A stretch of DNA of 64,000 nt from Plantago ovata (GCA_028274465.1 CM051456.1:111157397-111221396), one strand, 5' to 3'; numbered from the stretch's first letter, positions 10,174-22,411 are shown. Program-made: numbers and translations. The notes: generated from the sequence alone by a model not told the origin.

Positions 10174-10917
10174 TTGTTTGAATTTCGAATCGTATATTCC
10201 ATATATTTGTATATTTGTTCCACATTCAACTTTCACATGGAATTGGAAGTCTAATGGAAACATAAAAGTCAAAAGCTACAGATTCTAACTTATGCTACAT
10301 ATTAATATTGATCAATAATTAAACTTAAATCTAAAATCATACTGTAATTGATTTACAAACAATGAAACAAACACAATAACTATTGTGTTTATTTCATTTT
10401 ATACCAAATGTAATGCATCATGCACCTATAAGTTTCAATGTGTCTTGTAATCTTCTAAATGCATTAACATCTCATAAAACAGAACCGTTAATGTACCATA
10501 CAAATATACAATGATACATCAATCAATTCAATTCACCATTGTACTGGCATGAACACAAACCTTCTTTTTTTTAATCGGTCAAAAATATATTGATACTGAA
10601 TAATTTACCAGAAAGACAAGGTGCAAAAGAGTTTCACTCGAAAACTACACAAAAGCCTAATCCCGAACAAAAACGACGAAACCCGCATCAAGTTGATATC
10701 CACAACTCAATGAACACAAACCTTGAATTTGAATTACAATGTTTTGGTAATTACAGTAATTAACTTAATTGGGATTAATGAGCAGAGTAATTAATTGAAG
10801 TCCAAATACCTAGGGCTAGAGTTAATTACCACAACTGTAACTCTTCTTCTTCATCTTCCATTCTTCCTCAACAAGACTCTTAAAAGCCCAAGATTCTCCC
10901 ACTTCCATCAACTCACC
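10174..10917. other. 5' flank of first RBR gene
   Basis: AT-rich spacer leading to the first RING-IBR-RING gene. The last ~110 bases are pyrimidine-rich and suit a 5' UTR. There is no clear TATA box and no other gene. Confidence 0.4.
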
Positions 10918-12734
10918 ATGGCCGAAACAGAGCTCATTCCCCTGTCTTGCGACGATTCATACCTATCCCTTCTCGTCACCGGTGAGCATCAAGAACTCAA
11001 CCCACCTGAATCACTCATGTCCGATGGTGAATATGCTGAGGAATTGCAGTTCCAGGAAGCTATCATGGGCTCAATCTTACTCTCCTCCACAACCACCACC
11101 CCTGTAAATGTTCTGACCCATGTCAAGAAAGAAGCTGGTGAATCATCTCAAACACTCTGTGACATTTGTGCTGAGAAAAAGGACAATGGACAGATGTTCT
11201 CCGTTCCCAAATGCACTCACACCTACTGCACAGACTGCATTGCCAAACACGTGGCTACCAAAGTTCAGAAGGGCGTTCCGGGCCTACCGGCTTTCGACTG
11301 CCCTGGACTGGACTGCCAGGGCGTTCTTGACATTGAGTCCTGTCGTCCGATACTTCCCAAGTATGTTCTTACTGTTTGGGATGATGCAGTGTGCGAAGGG
11401 CTGATCGATAACTCGCAGAAGTTTTATTGCCCTTATAAGGACTGTTCTGCTTTGATACTGAATGATGGGGGAGAAGGGGTGATTAGGGAGTCGGAGTGTC
11501 CGTTTTGTCATAGATTGTTTTGTGTGCAGTGTAAGGTGCCGTGGCATTCGGGGGTGGGGTGTGAGGAGTTTATGAGCTTGGGGGAGAATGAGAGGAGTAG
11601 GGAGGATTTGATGGTGCATGAGCTTGCTAGGAAGGAGAAGTGGCAGAGGTGTCCTACGTGTAAGTTCTTTGTTGAGAAGAAAGATGGTTGCTTGCATATG
11701 ACTTGCAGGTTTGATACTGATTTAGCTCTTCTTGTTACTTGTTTATTGTTATAGTTTACTATTGTTTATCTATAAAGCACATACTAGTAGTATTATTTTT
11801 TTGGCCTAATAGCTCAACTTGTATCAAGTGCGTTGACTAGTAAGCAAAAATCTTTGTTGAGATTATGTTCTTGTAGAATAGACTATAATCCCAAAAGTTC
11901 TGAATTGGTCTATTGGTCCCAAAAGCACAAATAGATTCAAGTCATATATATTGTGGTAAAAATTGACTATGGTTTAGGTGAGTGTGTAGAAGTGGAAAGT
12001 GTGGGTATTATCGATAAGTTTGATAGCAGTGTATGATATATAGTATAACACAACTGATTTTTCTTGATATTGGTAGAATACAACCAGGTTATACGGTACT
12101 AGGCTTGAAAATTTTGTCATCACTCTGTCAAATATGGGATGGAGTGGGAACAATAAGGGCCAGAAATGGTACATTATGTATGTTACTGCTTAGGCTCAAA
12201 AGAACTGGATGATAAATTTGTTGTTACATGCTGTAACTTATCTGAGACTGCGTAAAACAGTGCTATTCATATGTTTGATTCATTACCTTTAAGACCCTCT
12301 TTTAATGTAGCTACAAATCATTCCACGAACAACACTATTTCATCAGCTATTTGATCCAAGTACGTAAGTGCATAACTATCTTTACTGTTAACATGGTATA
12401 TATAACGACATTTGATCAGTTTGTAAGAAAGAGGGCTACCAGCAGAAATCATGCCAAGAATTTGTGTTATTTATTCTGCACAATGTGAAACAATCTAGCA
12501 TGTTGTTTGGACTGTCAACTGTTAGTTAATCATCATACACCTTTACCTGACCTGTTGTGCAATTTACAATTGCCCCGACTTTTTGTGTTTAACATTGAGC
12601 GGCCAGCAAGTACCTTGTGAGTATAAATTCTATCTATTTAATATTGAGTGCTTTGAAATGACTGCAGGTGTGGATATCAGTTTTGCTATGCATGTGGAAA
12701 AACTTGGACTTCAACTCATGGTGGTTGCCAGTGA
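10918..12734 (+). CDS. RBR-type E3 ubiquitin ligase, cluster member 1
   Basis: RING-IBR-RING E3 ligase of 285 residues, which should accept ubiquitin from an E2 on a RING2 cysteine and pass it to a substrate. Exons 10918-11708 and 12668-12734. The intron splits an arginine codon inside RING2. The start is the ACCATGG at 10918. An upstream in-frame extension has no ATG and is pyrimidine-rich 5' UTR. Order: N-terminal helix with FQEAIMGS (res ~48-55), RING1 from CDIC through CTHTYCTDC (~81-125), IBR with CPYKDC and CPFCHRLFCVQC (~175-225), RING2 with CPTC, GCLHMTC (the predicted catalytic Cys is the C of GC), then CGYQFCYACG and a final C. No RNase H-like or membrane segment is seen. It is the most diverged member and has the longest intron (959 bp). 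Confidence 0.9.
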
Positions 12735-13627
12735 CTTCTGATTCAATGACTAAAGTGAACCTAAATTTGTTGATATCATGCTTGAAATGTGAAGTTATCA
12801 AACTCCTTTAGTTTCTCTTTTTATGGATGCTTAAGTAAGAGATGAATCAAAGTTCTTTTGGGTGTGCTGTTCCTGTCGATGAGAACTTTTTAACCGTAGT
12901 TTTTTTTGTCTCTTTAAACATTTAAATTTATCAGTAACAACAGCACGCAGAGTTGGGAAGCTTACTACTGTAACTTGAAGGAAATCCTCAATCTGTTTCA
13001 ACTTTCACATGCTTCTTTCTCTAGCTATTATGTTTTTTTGTCTGTAAGTTCAATAGTATTGAGTTTCTACTTGAGATATTCCATGCATTTTCTGATGTTT
13101 CGTGTGAATTAGGAGTAAATGTTAACGTCACCTTACTGATAAATGGAGAAATGTGATATCCAAAATTGAGCATACAGAGTATCATGGAATATCTATATAT
13201 AGTTAGAAGTCTTTTGCGGCTTCCTTTTCCCATTGTTGTAGACCATTTGAGATGCATGTTTGATTCAGTAGTCTAGTTTACTGTGTTCTGCCAGTCATAT
13301 GTGGACTACACTTTTGCCATGCATATGCTTACATTTTCTAAAAGTATTTCATACCACAAGCAGACTTTCAAGAATTTGAATATCTGGAACATATGACAAG
13401 GAATAGGAATATCAGAAGACAAAACAGGACCGTTTGTAAATGAAAGTGAAAGGAAGACAAAATCCAACCATATATACATACTATCATACTGCTAAAAAAT
13501 GCCAATATTGAAAAGTTGAACCTTTGGGGGCAAGTATTCATGTGATATCAATCAGCTTATAAGTCCAATGTGGAATTATGGAGTCTTTGGGGGCAAGTAT
13601 TCTGAGTGAAGTTTATAGACCAAAAAC
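12735..13627. other. spacer between RBR genes 1 and 2
   Basis: 3' flank of member 1 and promoter of member 2. The last ~250 bases (TGAAAGTGAAAGGAAG near 13442, TTTGGGGGCAAGTATTC near 13587) recur upstream of members 3 and 4. Confidence 0.5.
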
Positions 13628-13637
13628 TCTATATAGA
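13628..13637 (+). promoter_or_regulatory. TATA box of RBR member 2 in a conserved block
   Basis: ACCAAAAACTCTATATAGAA, 80-90 bases before the ATG. The same CCAAAAACTCTATA core stands before members 3, 4, 7 and 9 and before the stub (15495, 17629, 21112, 25661, 24881). Confidence 0.7.
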
Positions 13638-13717
13638 ATAATAGAAAGCAGTCTTGAAAGAAGAAACAAAACTTACATGTGATAGAAGCGCAAAATGAAA
13701 CTCCGGGTTTCTCATTA

Positions 13718-14551
13718 ATGAATAGCATATCAGCATTACATGAATCTCTTTATGCTGTTTTCTATGAGTCAGATGACACATATGAAGAATATCTTCAGTT
13801 GCAAGAAGCTTTAGAGGCCTCTTTATGCATGCAATCTACTTCTGAAGCATCTTCATCGCAAATTTCCTGTGAGATTTGCACCGAAGATAAAGAAAGCCAC
13901 GAGATGTTCAAAATTGAGGGATGTTCTCATTCCTTCTGTTCCGTTTGCATATCCAGTCACATTTTGTCGAAACTTGGAGACAATATTATAAACATCTCTT
14001 GTCTCTCTGGTGACTGTGAAAATGTAATGGAACTGGAATCTCTGAGGTCTATAGTCCCATCAGACGTTGCTGCGCGCTGGGAGCATCGGTTGAGTGAATC
14101 GACCATTCTGTCATCTCAGAAATACTACTACTGTCCTTATACCGACTGTGCAGAATTGTTGATAGATGATGAGGGTGAAGGGGATATCATTACGGAGTCA
14201 GAGTGTGTTAGCTGTTGGAGGGCTTTTTGTACTCAGTGCAAAGTCCCTTGGCATCATGGGTTGAGCTGTGAGGAGTTCAAAAGAGACGTACAAGATGACA
14301 GGCTACAGTTGTTGGTAGAAGTGAACAAGTGGCAAACATGTCCCAAGTGTGGAGCCATTGTTGAAAAGATTGGTGGTTGTAGGCACATAGTTTGCAGGTG
14401 AGTTTTCAAGCAATTATTTTTCCTTTTTATCAAAATCGCTCGAATTTTTCTGGTGTTTATACATGCAGTGAAATATTGTTGCAGGTGTAAACATGAGTTC
14501 TGCTACATATGTGGAGAACATTGGGATAAAAGTCACTTTGATAATTGCTAG
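13718..14551 (+). CDS. RBR-type E3 ubiquitin ligase, cluster member 2
   Basis: 248 residues, exons 13718-14397 and 14485-14551. The ATG at 13718 is chosen because it aligns with the start of member 3 (MNSISALHESL against MDAISELFETL); the frame extends upstream but without an ATG. N-terminal acidic segment YESDDTYEEY followed by LQEALEAS, then RING1 (CEIC ... CSHSFCSVC), IBR (CPYTDC ... CVSCWRAFCTQC) and RING2 (CPKC, GCRHIVC, CKHEFCYICG, ending in C). All expected zinc ligands and the RING2 catalytic cysteine are present. Retention of the 87-bp intron would give a stop at once, removing the second half of RING2. Soluble, no signal peptide. Confidence 0.9.
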
Positions 14552-15494
14552 AGTTGATATTTTAGTGCTGCTCAATTGATTCTGTTATCTAGAGCACAAA
14601 ATAACTTGTTCTGCCAATTTGATAAACTGTAATTTTATTCCTTACGCCCTAAGTTCTAGTCTCGTGATCTCATTTTTTTCTGTATCACATCGTTCACACG
14701 GTGATCCCTGATTAGATCACTTAGCCTCCAATACGACATCTTTAAAAGCGACAACAATAAATGAATGCATTATATAGGGATGTTCCACGAGGTAGTAATC
14801 ATTGATATTGATCACAAACTTCTGTTACTCGAAAGAAATCCTCTGTTTCGACATTGATATTGATCACAAACTTCTGTTACTCGAAAGAAATCCCCTATTG
14901 TCTTTAAGTTTGAACTTATCGACTTAACATATACTCTGCTTAATTTGCCTGATGTTTTCTTGTAATCTACACATAAACTTCTAGGAGCCCTTACTAAACT
15001 GGAAGACTGTGAGATCCGGAAATAGGCATATTAAGTATTAGTGGCATATCTTACGTTAGAAGTCTTTTCCGTGTTCTTTATAATGTTTATTGATCGTTTT
15101 TCCCTTGATGTAGACCATTTGAAATATGTGACATGTCTTGTTTGGAGATCAAGTTTGTTGTCTTCTGTATGTCATATCCAGAAGACATGTATATGGTCAC
15201 ATTTTTGTAGGAAATTCACACCAAAAGAGAGTAGATTTTTCTTAGTTTAATTTGTGTTGGTAATATCCTGGAATGTATATGACAAGGATTAGGAAATTTC
15301 CAAGGAAAATGGGATCATATTTAAGTGAAAGTGAAAGGAAGGTTATCCCTAACCATACCATAATGGCATAATGTTGAAAGATGGCCTAATATTAAAAGTT
15401 TGCGTCTTTTAGTTGGATCAAGTAAGCAGGCATGTAATTTCAATCAGTTAATTTACACGTCCAAGACACGCTTCCGAGTGAAGTTTATAGGCTG
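14552..15494. other. spacer between RBR genes 2 and 3
   Basis: 3' flank of member 2, a short tandem duplication (listed separately) and the promoter of member 3 with the shared TGAAAGTGAAAGGAAG block near 15326. No further gene is seen. Confidence 0.5.
14801..14893. repeat. 52-bp tandem duplication
   Basis: Two almost identical copies of ATTGATATTGATCACAAACT and the following TCTGTTACTCGAAAGAAATC start at 14801 and 14853. Confidence 0.9.
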
Positions 15495-15500
15495 AAAACT

Positions 15501-15507
15501 CTATAAA
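15501..15507 (+). promoter_or_regulatory. TATA box of RBR member 3
   Basis: GCTGAAAACTCTATAAAG, 113-119 bases before the ATG, aligned with the TATA regions of the other members. Confidence 0.6.
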
Positions 15508-15619
15508 GAAAGCATATTTGAAGCTTAAAGTGTTGTATTATTGTACTATCATTAACTCCAGTCTACTTGAAAGAAAAAAAATTAAGTTACATTGAATACA
15601 AGAGTGGAATAGAGCTCCA

Positions 15620-16464
15620 ATGGACGCCATATCAGAATTATTCGAAACTCTTCTTCATGCTGATTACTATGAATCAGATGACACATATGCAGAAAATCTT
15701 CAGCTGAAGGAGGCTTTAGAGGCCTCTTTGTACACTTCTGAAGCATCTTCATCACAGATTATTTCCTGTGATATTTGCACTGAAGATAAAGAAAGCCATC
15801 AGATGTTCCAAATTGAGGGGTGTTTGCATTCCTTCTGTTCCGTTTGCATAACCAGTCACATTTTGTCGAAACTTGGAGACAATATTACAAATATCTCTTG
15901 CCTCTCTGATGACTGTGAAAATGTAATGGAGCTTGAATCTCTGAGGTCTATTATCCCATCAGACGTTGCTTCTCTCTGGGAGCATAAGTTGAGTGAATCG
16001 ACCATTCTCTCATCTCAGACATACTACTGTCCTTATACGGGCTGTACAGAGTTGCTGGTACATGATGATGAAGGTGGGGATATCGTTACTAATTCTGAGT
16101 GTCCTAGATGTCACAGGCTTTTCTGTGCTCAGTGCAAAGTCCCATGGCATAGTGGGTTGAGCTGTGAAGAGTTCAAAACAGATGAACAAGATGATGGGTT
16201 GCAGTTGTTGGTAGAAGAGAACAACTGGCAGGAATGTCTGGAGTGTGGAGCCATCGTGGAGAAGATTGATGGTTGTAGACACATAGTTTGCAGGTAAGCT
16301 TGTGTAGAAGTTATAACTGTTTTTCCTTTTTCATCAATTTCTTTCGATCTTTTGTGGTGTTTATACATGCAGTTCAATGTTGTCGTTGCAGGTGTAAACA
16401 TGAGTTCTGCTATGTATGTGGAAAAGATTGGGAGGAAAGTCACTTCGCTAATTGCTCGAGTTGA
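15620..16464 (+). CDS. RBR-type E3 ubiquitin ligase, cluster member 3
   Basis: 248 residues, exons 15620-16293 and 16392-16464. The ATG at 15620 begins MDAISELFETL. The acidic YYESDDTYAEN segment precedes LKEALEAS, then come RING1 (CDIC ... CLHSFCSVC), IBR (CPYTGC ... CPRCHRLFCAQC) and RING2 (CLEC instead of the usual CPKC, GCRHIVC, CKHEFCYVCG, final C). It is closest to member 2 in both coding and promoter sequence, indicating a recent tandem duplication. The loss of proline in CPxC is unusual but the zinc ligands are kept. Intron retention again stops directly after the GCRHIVCR segment. Confidence 0.9.
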
Positions 16465-17635
16465 TGTTTTGGTGGTGCTCAGTTAATCCTGTAATCTTAT
16501 GCTCCAGCAAATCAATACAGAGGAAATCATAAGTTCCTTTGTGTGTGACATTGTTCCATATTACAAATGACTACTACTTGTTCTGCCAATTCTATACACT
16601 GTAGTTTTATTACAACCTAATTAAGTTCTAGTTTCGTGATCTCATTTATTTTTGTCTGTATCACGTCGTTTACATGGTCATCCCTGATTTAATTACTCAG
16701 TGACCAATACAACGTCTTTAAAAGCGAATATAATATACTAGCTAATCCATTGATAAATTTGGGACGGGCGAAATGGTGTTAGATGAAAAGTACATTGAAA
16801 GGGAGGGGTATGGATTGTCATTGTCCCTTGGTTCAATAGGTCATCACTTGGCTATAAAATGTGTAGTTTTTCAGAACTGGAAAAGGGACTTGTAGTTATA
16901 CAGATGTGACATGCATGGTCATAGAAACAAATAAACATTAAACAATGACCTGCTTTAAAAGTCTATGATCAACAAGTAGTACCCAGAAAACGAAAGCAGC
17001 TAAGCAAGAGACATAACAACAATATGACATCACTGCGCTCGCATCAGCTTTCATGCTTCAATCGTCATAATTTTCTTCAGAAATAATGAACATGGATTTG
17101 TAGTTCTCTTTGGACAGGATATGGATATCTTAATTTGGTTTATGAATTGCAGGCCTGTACTAGCAAACAGTTACCATAGTAATATGAGAACTAAAATTAT
17201 ATATTGGCAGGTTTGCTCAGTCTTATGTGGTTTAAAGTTTTAATGGTACAGTTTTAGGAGTATTTTCTTAGTGTCTAAGAAACATCACTGCTCAGTCTAA
17301 GTCCTTAGAATCTGAAACTGACATTACTTGTTTGGTAAAATCTTGGATAAACAAAGCACATGATTTGGAAATTTACACTCAAAAGATGGGATATACTAAG
17401 TAATACAAATTTGACTTGAGACACTATATATGAAAGTGAAAGCAGGATCAAAACCGACCTTATAACATTGTTTTTACAAGAAAGACCATGTCTAATCTCA
17501 CTTACCTCAGTCTTTGGGAGCAAGTAAACTAGAGAGCCGACACGCTTCAACCATCTTACGTGTCGAACTTTGGATTGGATTAAGCAAGTTTGGAGAATGA
17601 GTAACACGCTACCAAGTGAGAAATTCAGACCAAAA
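16465..17635. other. spacer between RBR genes 3 and 4
   Basis: No gene seen. The last ~250 bases carry a diverged form of the promoter block shared with members 2 and 3 (ATGAAAGTGAAAGCAGG near 17428, CTTTGGGAGCAAGTAAAC near 17512). Confidence 0.45.
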
Positions 17636-17638
17636 ACA

Positions 17639-17646
17639 CTATAAAT
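17639..17646 (+). promoter_or_regulatory. TATA box of RBR member 4
   Basis: ACCAAAAACACTATAAATT, ~100 bases before the ATG at 17744, matching the conserved block. Confidence 0.6.
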
Positions 17647-17743
17647 TAAGAATAGCATAATTCAAGGCTAACTGCATACTATATTGCACTCTAATTCTCA
17701 ACCAAGTCACTGTTTACAAAACAACCAGTTTAAGTTTCTGCCC

Positions 17744-18770
17744 ATGGGAAATTGCAGATCCTTACCAAATACACATGATGATGATTACTACTATGTATCA
17801 TATGATGATGATGATGATAAATATGCAGCAAAGCTTCAGTTTCAGGAAGTGTTGATGGCATCTTTGAACATTTCAACTACTCCAGAAGCAGAGTCATCAT
17901 CATCATCGTCGTCATCACGGATTTGCTGTCAGATTTGCGTCGAAGACAGGGAAAAGGAGGAGATGTTCCAAATTGAGGGATGTTCTCATTCCTTCTGCTC
18001 TTCCTGCATAGCAAGGCATATTGAGTCGAAACTGGAAGACAATGTTATAAACATTTCTTGCCTATCTGATGAGTGTCAAAACACAATCCAGCCGGCATCT
18101 CTGAGGTCTATCATTTCATCAGATATGATGGCCTATTGGGAGCAACAGCTGAGTCAATCTACTATTCTCCCATCACAGAAGTATTACTGCCCGTTTCCTG
18201 ACTGTAGGGAGATGTTGCTAAACGATGATGATGACGGGGGTATGATTACACAGTCAGAGTGTCCTAATTGCCGGAGACTATTCTGTGTTCCATGTAAAGT
18301 CCCCTGGTGCGATGGACATAGATGTGAAGGGTTCAAAAGGGATACGAGAGGAGAGGACGAGTTTCGACTTTTAGCAGAAAAGAACAAGTGGTCCTTATGC
18401 CCCAAGTGTGGAGCCACTGTGGAGAAAACTGAGGGTTGTATTCATATGAGTTGCTGGTAAGTTAATTCTCTGCAGTAGACTGGGAACTAATCATGTTTAA
18501 TTTGTTTTGTTGTTCTTCTATTTGATTGTTTATTATCACATCACTACAAACATGTGTACAGGGCCATCTTACACATCATTGACCCTCTGCGGAAATTTAA
18601 AATGATAAATTTAATTGGGCCTTATTAGGAGCTCAGTTTTTTTGAGACCAACCCGTTTGTAGTAAAGTGTTGACTCGTTGGTTAAATGTTGTTGCAGGTG
18701 TAAACATGAGTTCTGTTACACATGCGGTAAAAACTGGACCGAGAGTCACTTTACTACTTGCCAGGAATAG
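17744..18770 (+). CDS. RBR-type E3 ubiquitin ligase, cluster member 4
   Basis: 261 residues, exons 17744-18456 and 18698-18770. The ATG in CCCATGG at 17744 is preferred over the ATG-less upstream extension. MGNC at the start is a possible N-myristoylation site, which no other member has. An aspartate-rich run (YDDDDDKYAAK) precedes FQEVLMAS, where the usual alanine is valine. Then follow a poly-serine linker, RING1 (CQIC ... CSHSFCSSC), IBR (CPFPDC ... CPNCRRLFCVPC) and RING2 (CPKC, GCIHMSC, W instead of R at the splice junction, CKHEFCYTCG). The basic segment FKRDTRGEDEFR lies between IBR and RING2. Member 5 is a broken duplicate of this gene. Confidence 0.9.
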
Positions 18771-19425
18771 AATTGTAATGATTCCATGGAAGAACATGTT
18801 GGAGCTGCTTTCTTCTTTTTTTTTTTTCAATCGTGTGTGGTGTTGCTCAAGTGATACTAAGATTTGGTTTCATGTTCCAAAACATGAATTTTGTAAATTT
18901 GATGAAATTTAAGGCTTCATTTTGAGAATTTGATTTATTTGTGTGGCTATCATATCAGTTTTGGCCCCAATACATTAGTACATACTTCCAAGCCATGATA
19001 GGTACAGATTACAGAACAGCCACTACTAACTATCAAAACACTTTGAGCCCAACTTGAAAAAGTTACCAAAAAATAAGACAACTTGTTATCAGACTGCTTC
19101 CACAACACTTAAAAATTTGATAAATCCTAATATGAAAAGCTATATATAATTCCGAAGAAAATTGTTTGATCATTAAAATTTTATTGAAGATCAGTACACA
19201 TGTCTTATTCTCCTTTCCAGAATATCCTGGTTAAAGTACTGTTGAACTTGTTTAAAGACGACTGAATCTTCGTTTCATGAGTCAATACATGCTAAATATT
19301 GAAGAATCATGATCAATACAATGGCATCAGGAAATTCCTAGTTTGCGATGAATATGCAACAGGTTCCAATAAATTTAAAATTGCAGTTTACTTAAAATTT
19401 ATTCTAGTCATCATATTATTAAGAT
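18771..19425. other. spacer between RBR loci 4 and 5
   Basis: The 3' flank of member 4 (to ~18935) is nearly identical to 20625-20790 after pseudogene 5, showing that the duplication unit included the 3' UTR. The rest has no gene. Confidence 0.5.
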
Positions 19426-19763
19426 CTAGTCCTCTTCTTCTGCTTCCAAAGCCCAGTCTTAGGAAGCATGCAAGCAGTAAGCTTACAATACATCCATTCT
19501 GAAACACACGGTTCAGTCGACTGATGATATGTAAACAGCAAGTCCAAGTGGTAAAATCGTCAAAATCTTTTAGTTTCTCCTTTTCTTCATTCATATATGG
19601 TTACATATTATCTTCCTGTTCACCTTCCCGTATATGCAGAAATATAGGATCTTCCTAAGGAATGTTTTTGAGGGGGCCATGAGGATTACAACTCAGCATT
19701 TATCTGGCTTTAACAGATTAAAATGGTTAACAAGGAATAATTTTGCCCCGATATTCATACCAT

Positions 19764-20606
19764 CACGAATTTGCTGTCAAATTTGCATCGAAGACAGGAA
19801 AAAGAGCAGGTGTTCCAAATTGAGGGATGCTTTCATTCCTTCTGTTCTTCCTGCATAACAAGGCATGTTGAGTCGAAACTGGAGGACAATGTTGTTAACA
19901 TTTCTTGCCTATCTGATGAGTGTCAAAACACAATCCAGCCGTCATCTCTGCGGTCTGTCATTTCACCAGATGTCATGGCCTATTGGGAGCAACTGCTGAG
20001 TCAATCAACTATTCTTCCATCGCAGAAGTATTACTGCCCGTTACCTGACTGTAGGGAGATGTTGCTAAACGATGATGAAGGGGGTAGGATTACACAGTCA
20101 GAGTGTCCTAGTTGCCGGAGAATATTCTGTGCTCCATGTAAAGTCCCCTGGTGCGATGGACATAGATGTGAAGGGTTCAAAAGGGATACGAGAGGAGAGG
20201 ACGAGTTTCGGCTTTAAGCAGAAAAGAACAATGTGGCCCTTATGCCCCAAGTGTGGAGCCACTGTGGAGAAACTTGAGGGTTGTATTCATATGAATTGCT
20301 GGTAAGTTCTCTGGAGATTAGAAACTGATCATGTTTTGTTTTGTTGTTCTTTTATTTGATTGTTTATCCCTACAAACATGTGTACAGGGCAATCTCTTGC
20401 ACATCACTGGCCCTATATGCCAAATAATAATGTTAATCCGGCCCTATACGAGCTCCCTCTTTTTTTAGAGACACCCCGTCAGTAGCAACTCATGATGACT
20501 GATTGGTTAAATGTTGTTGCAGGTGTAAACATATATAGTTATGTACTTATGTTACACATGCGGTAAAAACTGGAACGAGAATCACTTTACCACTTGCCAG
20601 AAATAG
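19764..20606 (+). pseudogene. RBR E3 ligase pseudogene, cluster member 5
   Basis: Decayed duplicate of member 4. RING1 through RING2 can be followed over 19764-20301 and 20523-20606, but the N-terminal helix and linker are missing. Unrelated sequence takes their place. A one-base deletion lies near 19797-19806 (GACAGGAAAAAGAGCAGG). There is a TTA-to-TAA stop at 20215-20217, a one-base insertion near 20232 (AACAATGTGG), and a small insertion in exon 2 after CKH (20530-20545). The promoter block TCTAGTCCTCTTCTTCTGCT plus ACACGGTTC is still present at 19428-19515. Codon identity with member 4 remains high, so inactivation is recent. Confidence 0.88.
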
Positions 20607-21111
20607 AATAGTAATGATTTGATGGAAGAAGAACATGCTGGAGCTGCTTTTTTTTTTTTTTAATGTGTGTGTATGTTGTTGCTCAAGTGATTCTCAGATT
20701 TGGTTTCATGTGCCAAAACATGAATTTTGTAAATTTGATGAAATTTAAGGCTTCATTTGAGAAGTTGATTTGTTTGTGTGGCTCTATCACTTTTGGCCCC
20801 AAAACAAAGATAGTAAACTCCAACTCTAGTAGTACGTTTTTTTCCAACTACTAACTATCAATCACTTTGAGCCCTAGTAGACATAATTAGCATTTTCTAA
20901 CAAAAAAAAAAGATAATTTATTATCAGACAGGCAGCTTCCACTACACCTAAAAATCTGATAATAGAAAAGGCTATATATAATTAATTCCAAAGAAAATTG
21001 TTTAACCAGACAATTCCAAGAACATTGTTTGTCATATTGTTTTCTAGACCTCTTCTCTGTTTCCAAAGCCCATTCTCAGGAAGTAAGTAGTAATCTTACA
21101 TAGTTCTGTGT
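20607..21111. other. spacer between RBR loci 5 and 6
   Basis: 3' flank shared with member 4, then sequence leading into the promoter block of member 6 (CTCTTCTCTGTTTCCAAAGC near 21050). No gene is seen. Confidence 0.45.
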
Positions 21112-21120
21112 ACCAAAAAC

Positions 21121-21129
21121 TCTATAAAA
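21121..21129 (+). promoter_or_regulatory. displaced TATA box of RBR member 6
   Basis: ACCAAAAACTCTATAAAAG, the conserved block, but ~425 bases before the ATG because of the insertion at 21166-21502. In the close paralogue (member 7) the distance is ~80 bases. Confidence 0.6.
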
Positions 21130-21165
21130 GAAATTGCAGACTTGAAGCCTAAACATGCTATATCA

Positions 21166-21502
21166 TGTTAGTTATATGGTAAATTAGCACTACGGTTAGA
21201 TCAAAAGATATTCTAGTATCTTTCTAAATTTTGAATACATTCTTAATAAAAGTGGATTAGTAAAGAATAATCCCTGAATATTATCTTCTATTCCTATAGC
21301 CAGATATTCTAGTATCTTTTGTAATTATGTTTCCTTTTATTTCTATTTCTATTGTACCTAGCTATATATATAAGCTGACCAATTTTCATCCTTTTAATGG
21401 TTCAACCTTCTTAAATAGGTTCCCACTGGGTCAAGACTCAAGAACTACATCAGGAGCAACCACAGTCATCGTAGAGCCGGCCCTAGCTCATCCCAGATCC
21501 CC
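21166..21502. mobile_element. ~337-bp insertion in the 5' leader of RBR member 6
   Basis: Alignment of member 6 with member 7 and the stub shows a continuous leader (GCTATATCACATACCAAATC type) that is split in member 6 after GCTATATCA. The inserted sequence starts TGTTAG, contains GATATTCTAGTATCTTT twice (about 21209 and 21304) and a TATATATATAAG at ~21363-21374. It resembles an LTR or LTR fragment, but no clean right end or target duplication is visible, so the class is uncertain. Confidence 0.5.
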
Positions 21503-21551
21503 ACATACCAAATCTACTTGAACCAAGAATATAAGAAAAACCGACGCTTTG

Positions 21552-22411
21552 ATGGAGAACATGTCAGAATTATACAGTGCTCTTAATGATTATGGTGATT
21601 ACTACGAGTCAGATGACGAATATGCAGAAGCAGTTCAGTTGCAGGAGGCCTTACAGGACTCATTGTACATACCAACTACTTGTGAAGCATCTTCATCATT
21701 CCAAATTCCCTGTGAAATTTGCACCGAAGACAAAGAATGCGACGACATGTTCCATATTGAGGGATGCTATCACTGCTTTTTGTTCCGACTGCATATCAGG
21801 ACACGTGAAGTCAAACCTTGAGGACAACGTTATCGACATTGGTTGCCTCTCTGATGTATGTGTTAATGTCATGGAACTGGATTCTGTGAGGTCTGCTCGC
21901 TGGGAGAAGCAGCTGAGTGAATCGTCTATTCTGCCCTCACAGAAGTACTACTGTCCTTACTCAAACTGTACAGAGTTATTGATAGATGATGAAGAAGGTG
22001 TAACAATTACGGAGTCGGAGTGTCCTCACTGTCATAGGCTTTTCTGTGCTCAGTGTAAAGTCCCTGGCATCAGGGATTCAGCTGTCAACAGTTTGTAAGA
22101 GATGCGCAGAGAGAGGATGAGTTTTGGCTCTTAGCAGAACAGAACAAGTGGAGGTCATGTCCCCAGTGCGGGTCCGTTGTGGATAAGATTTATGGCTGTG
22201 TACACATCACTTGCAGGTATATACATATATAGTACTTCTGTCCAAGTGTTTTATCTCTATATTTAGCTCTTTCTAAGTGAGTAAATATTTGAATAGGAAT
22301 ATATATAAAAATGCTGGTTTTCTTAATTACAGGTGTAAATATGAGTTCTGCTACATTTGTGGAAAAATTTGGAATGAAACTCACTTCGCAACTTGCCGGG
22401 AAGAGCAGTAA
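21552..22411 (+). pseudogene. RBR E3 ligase, cluster member 6 (two compensating frameshifts)
   Basis: Exons 21552-22216 and 22333-22411, close to member 7. Helix LQEALQDS, RING1 start CEIC ... CYH, IBR CPYSNC ... CPHCHRLFCAQC and RING2 CPQC, GCVHITC, CKYEFCYICG are all recognisable. The frame is shifted by one extra T in the run 21777-21781 and restored by loss of one C at 22062-22064. A 21-bp in-frame deletion near 21896 removes the VIPSDVA segment kept by member 7. As given, translation stops at about codon 90. Both indels are in homopolymers, so a sequence error is possible, but together with the leader insertion a dying gene is the better guess. The overall length is still a multiple of three. 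Confidence 0.8.

Noticed and set aside
10795-10917. N-terminal extension of RBR member 1
   Set aside because: No ATG upstream; the ACCATGG at 10918 aligns with the starts of the paralogues.
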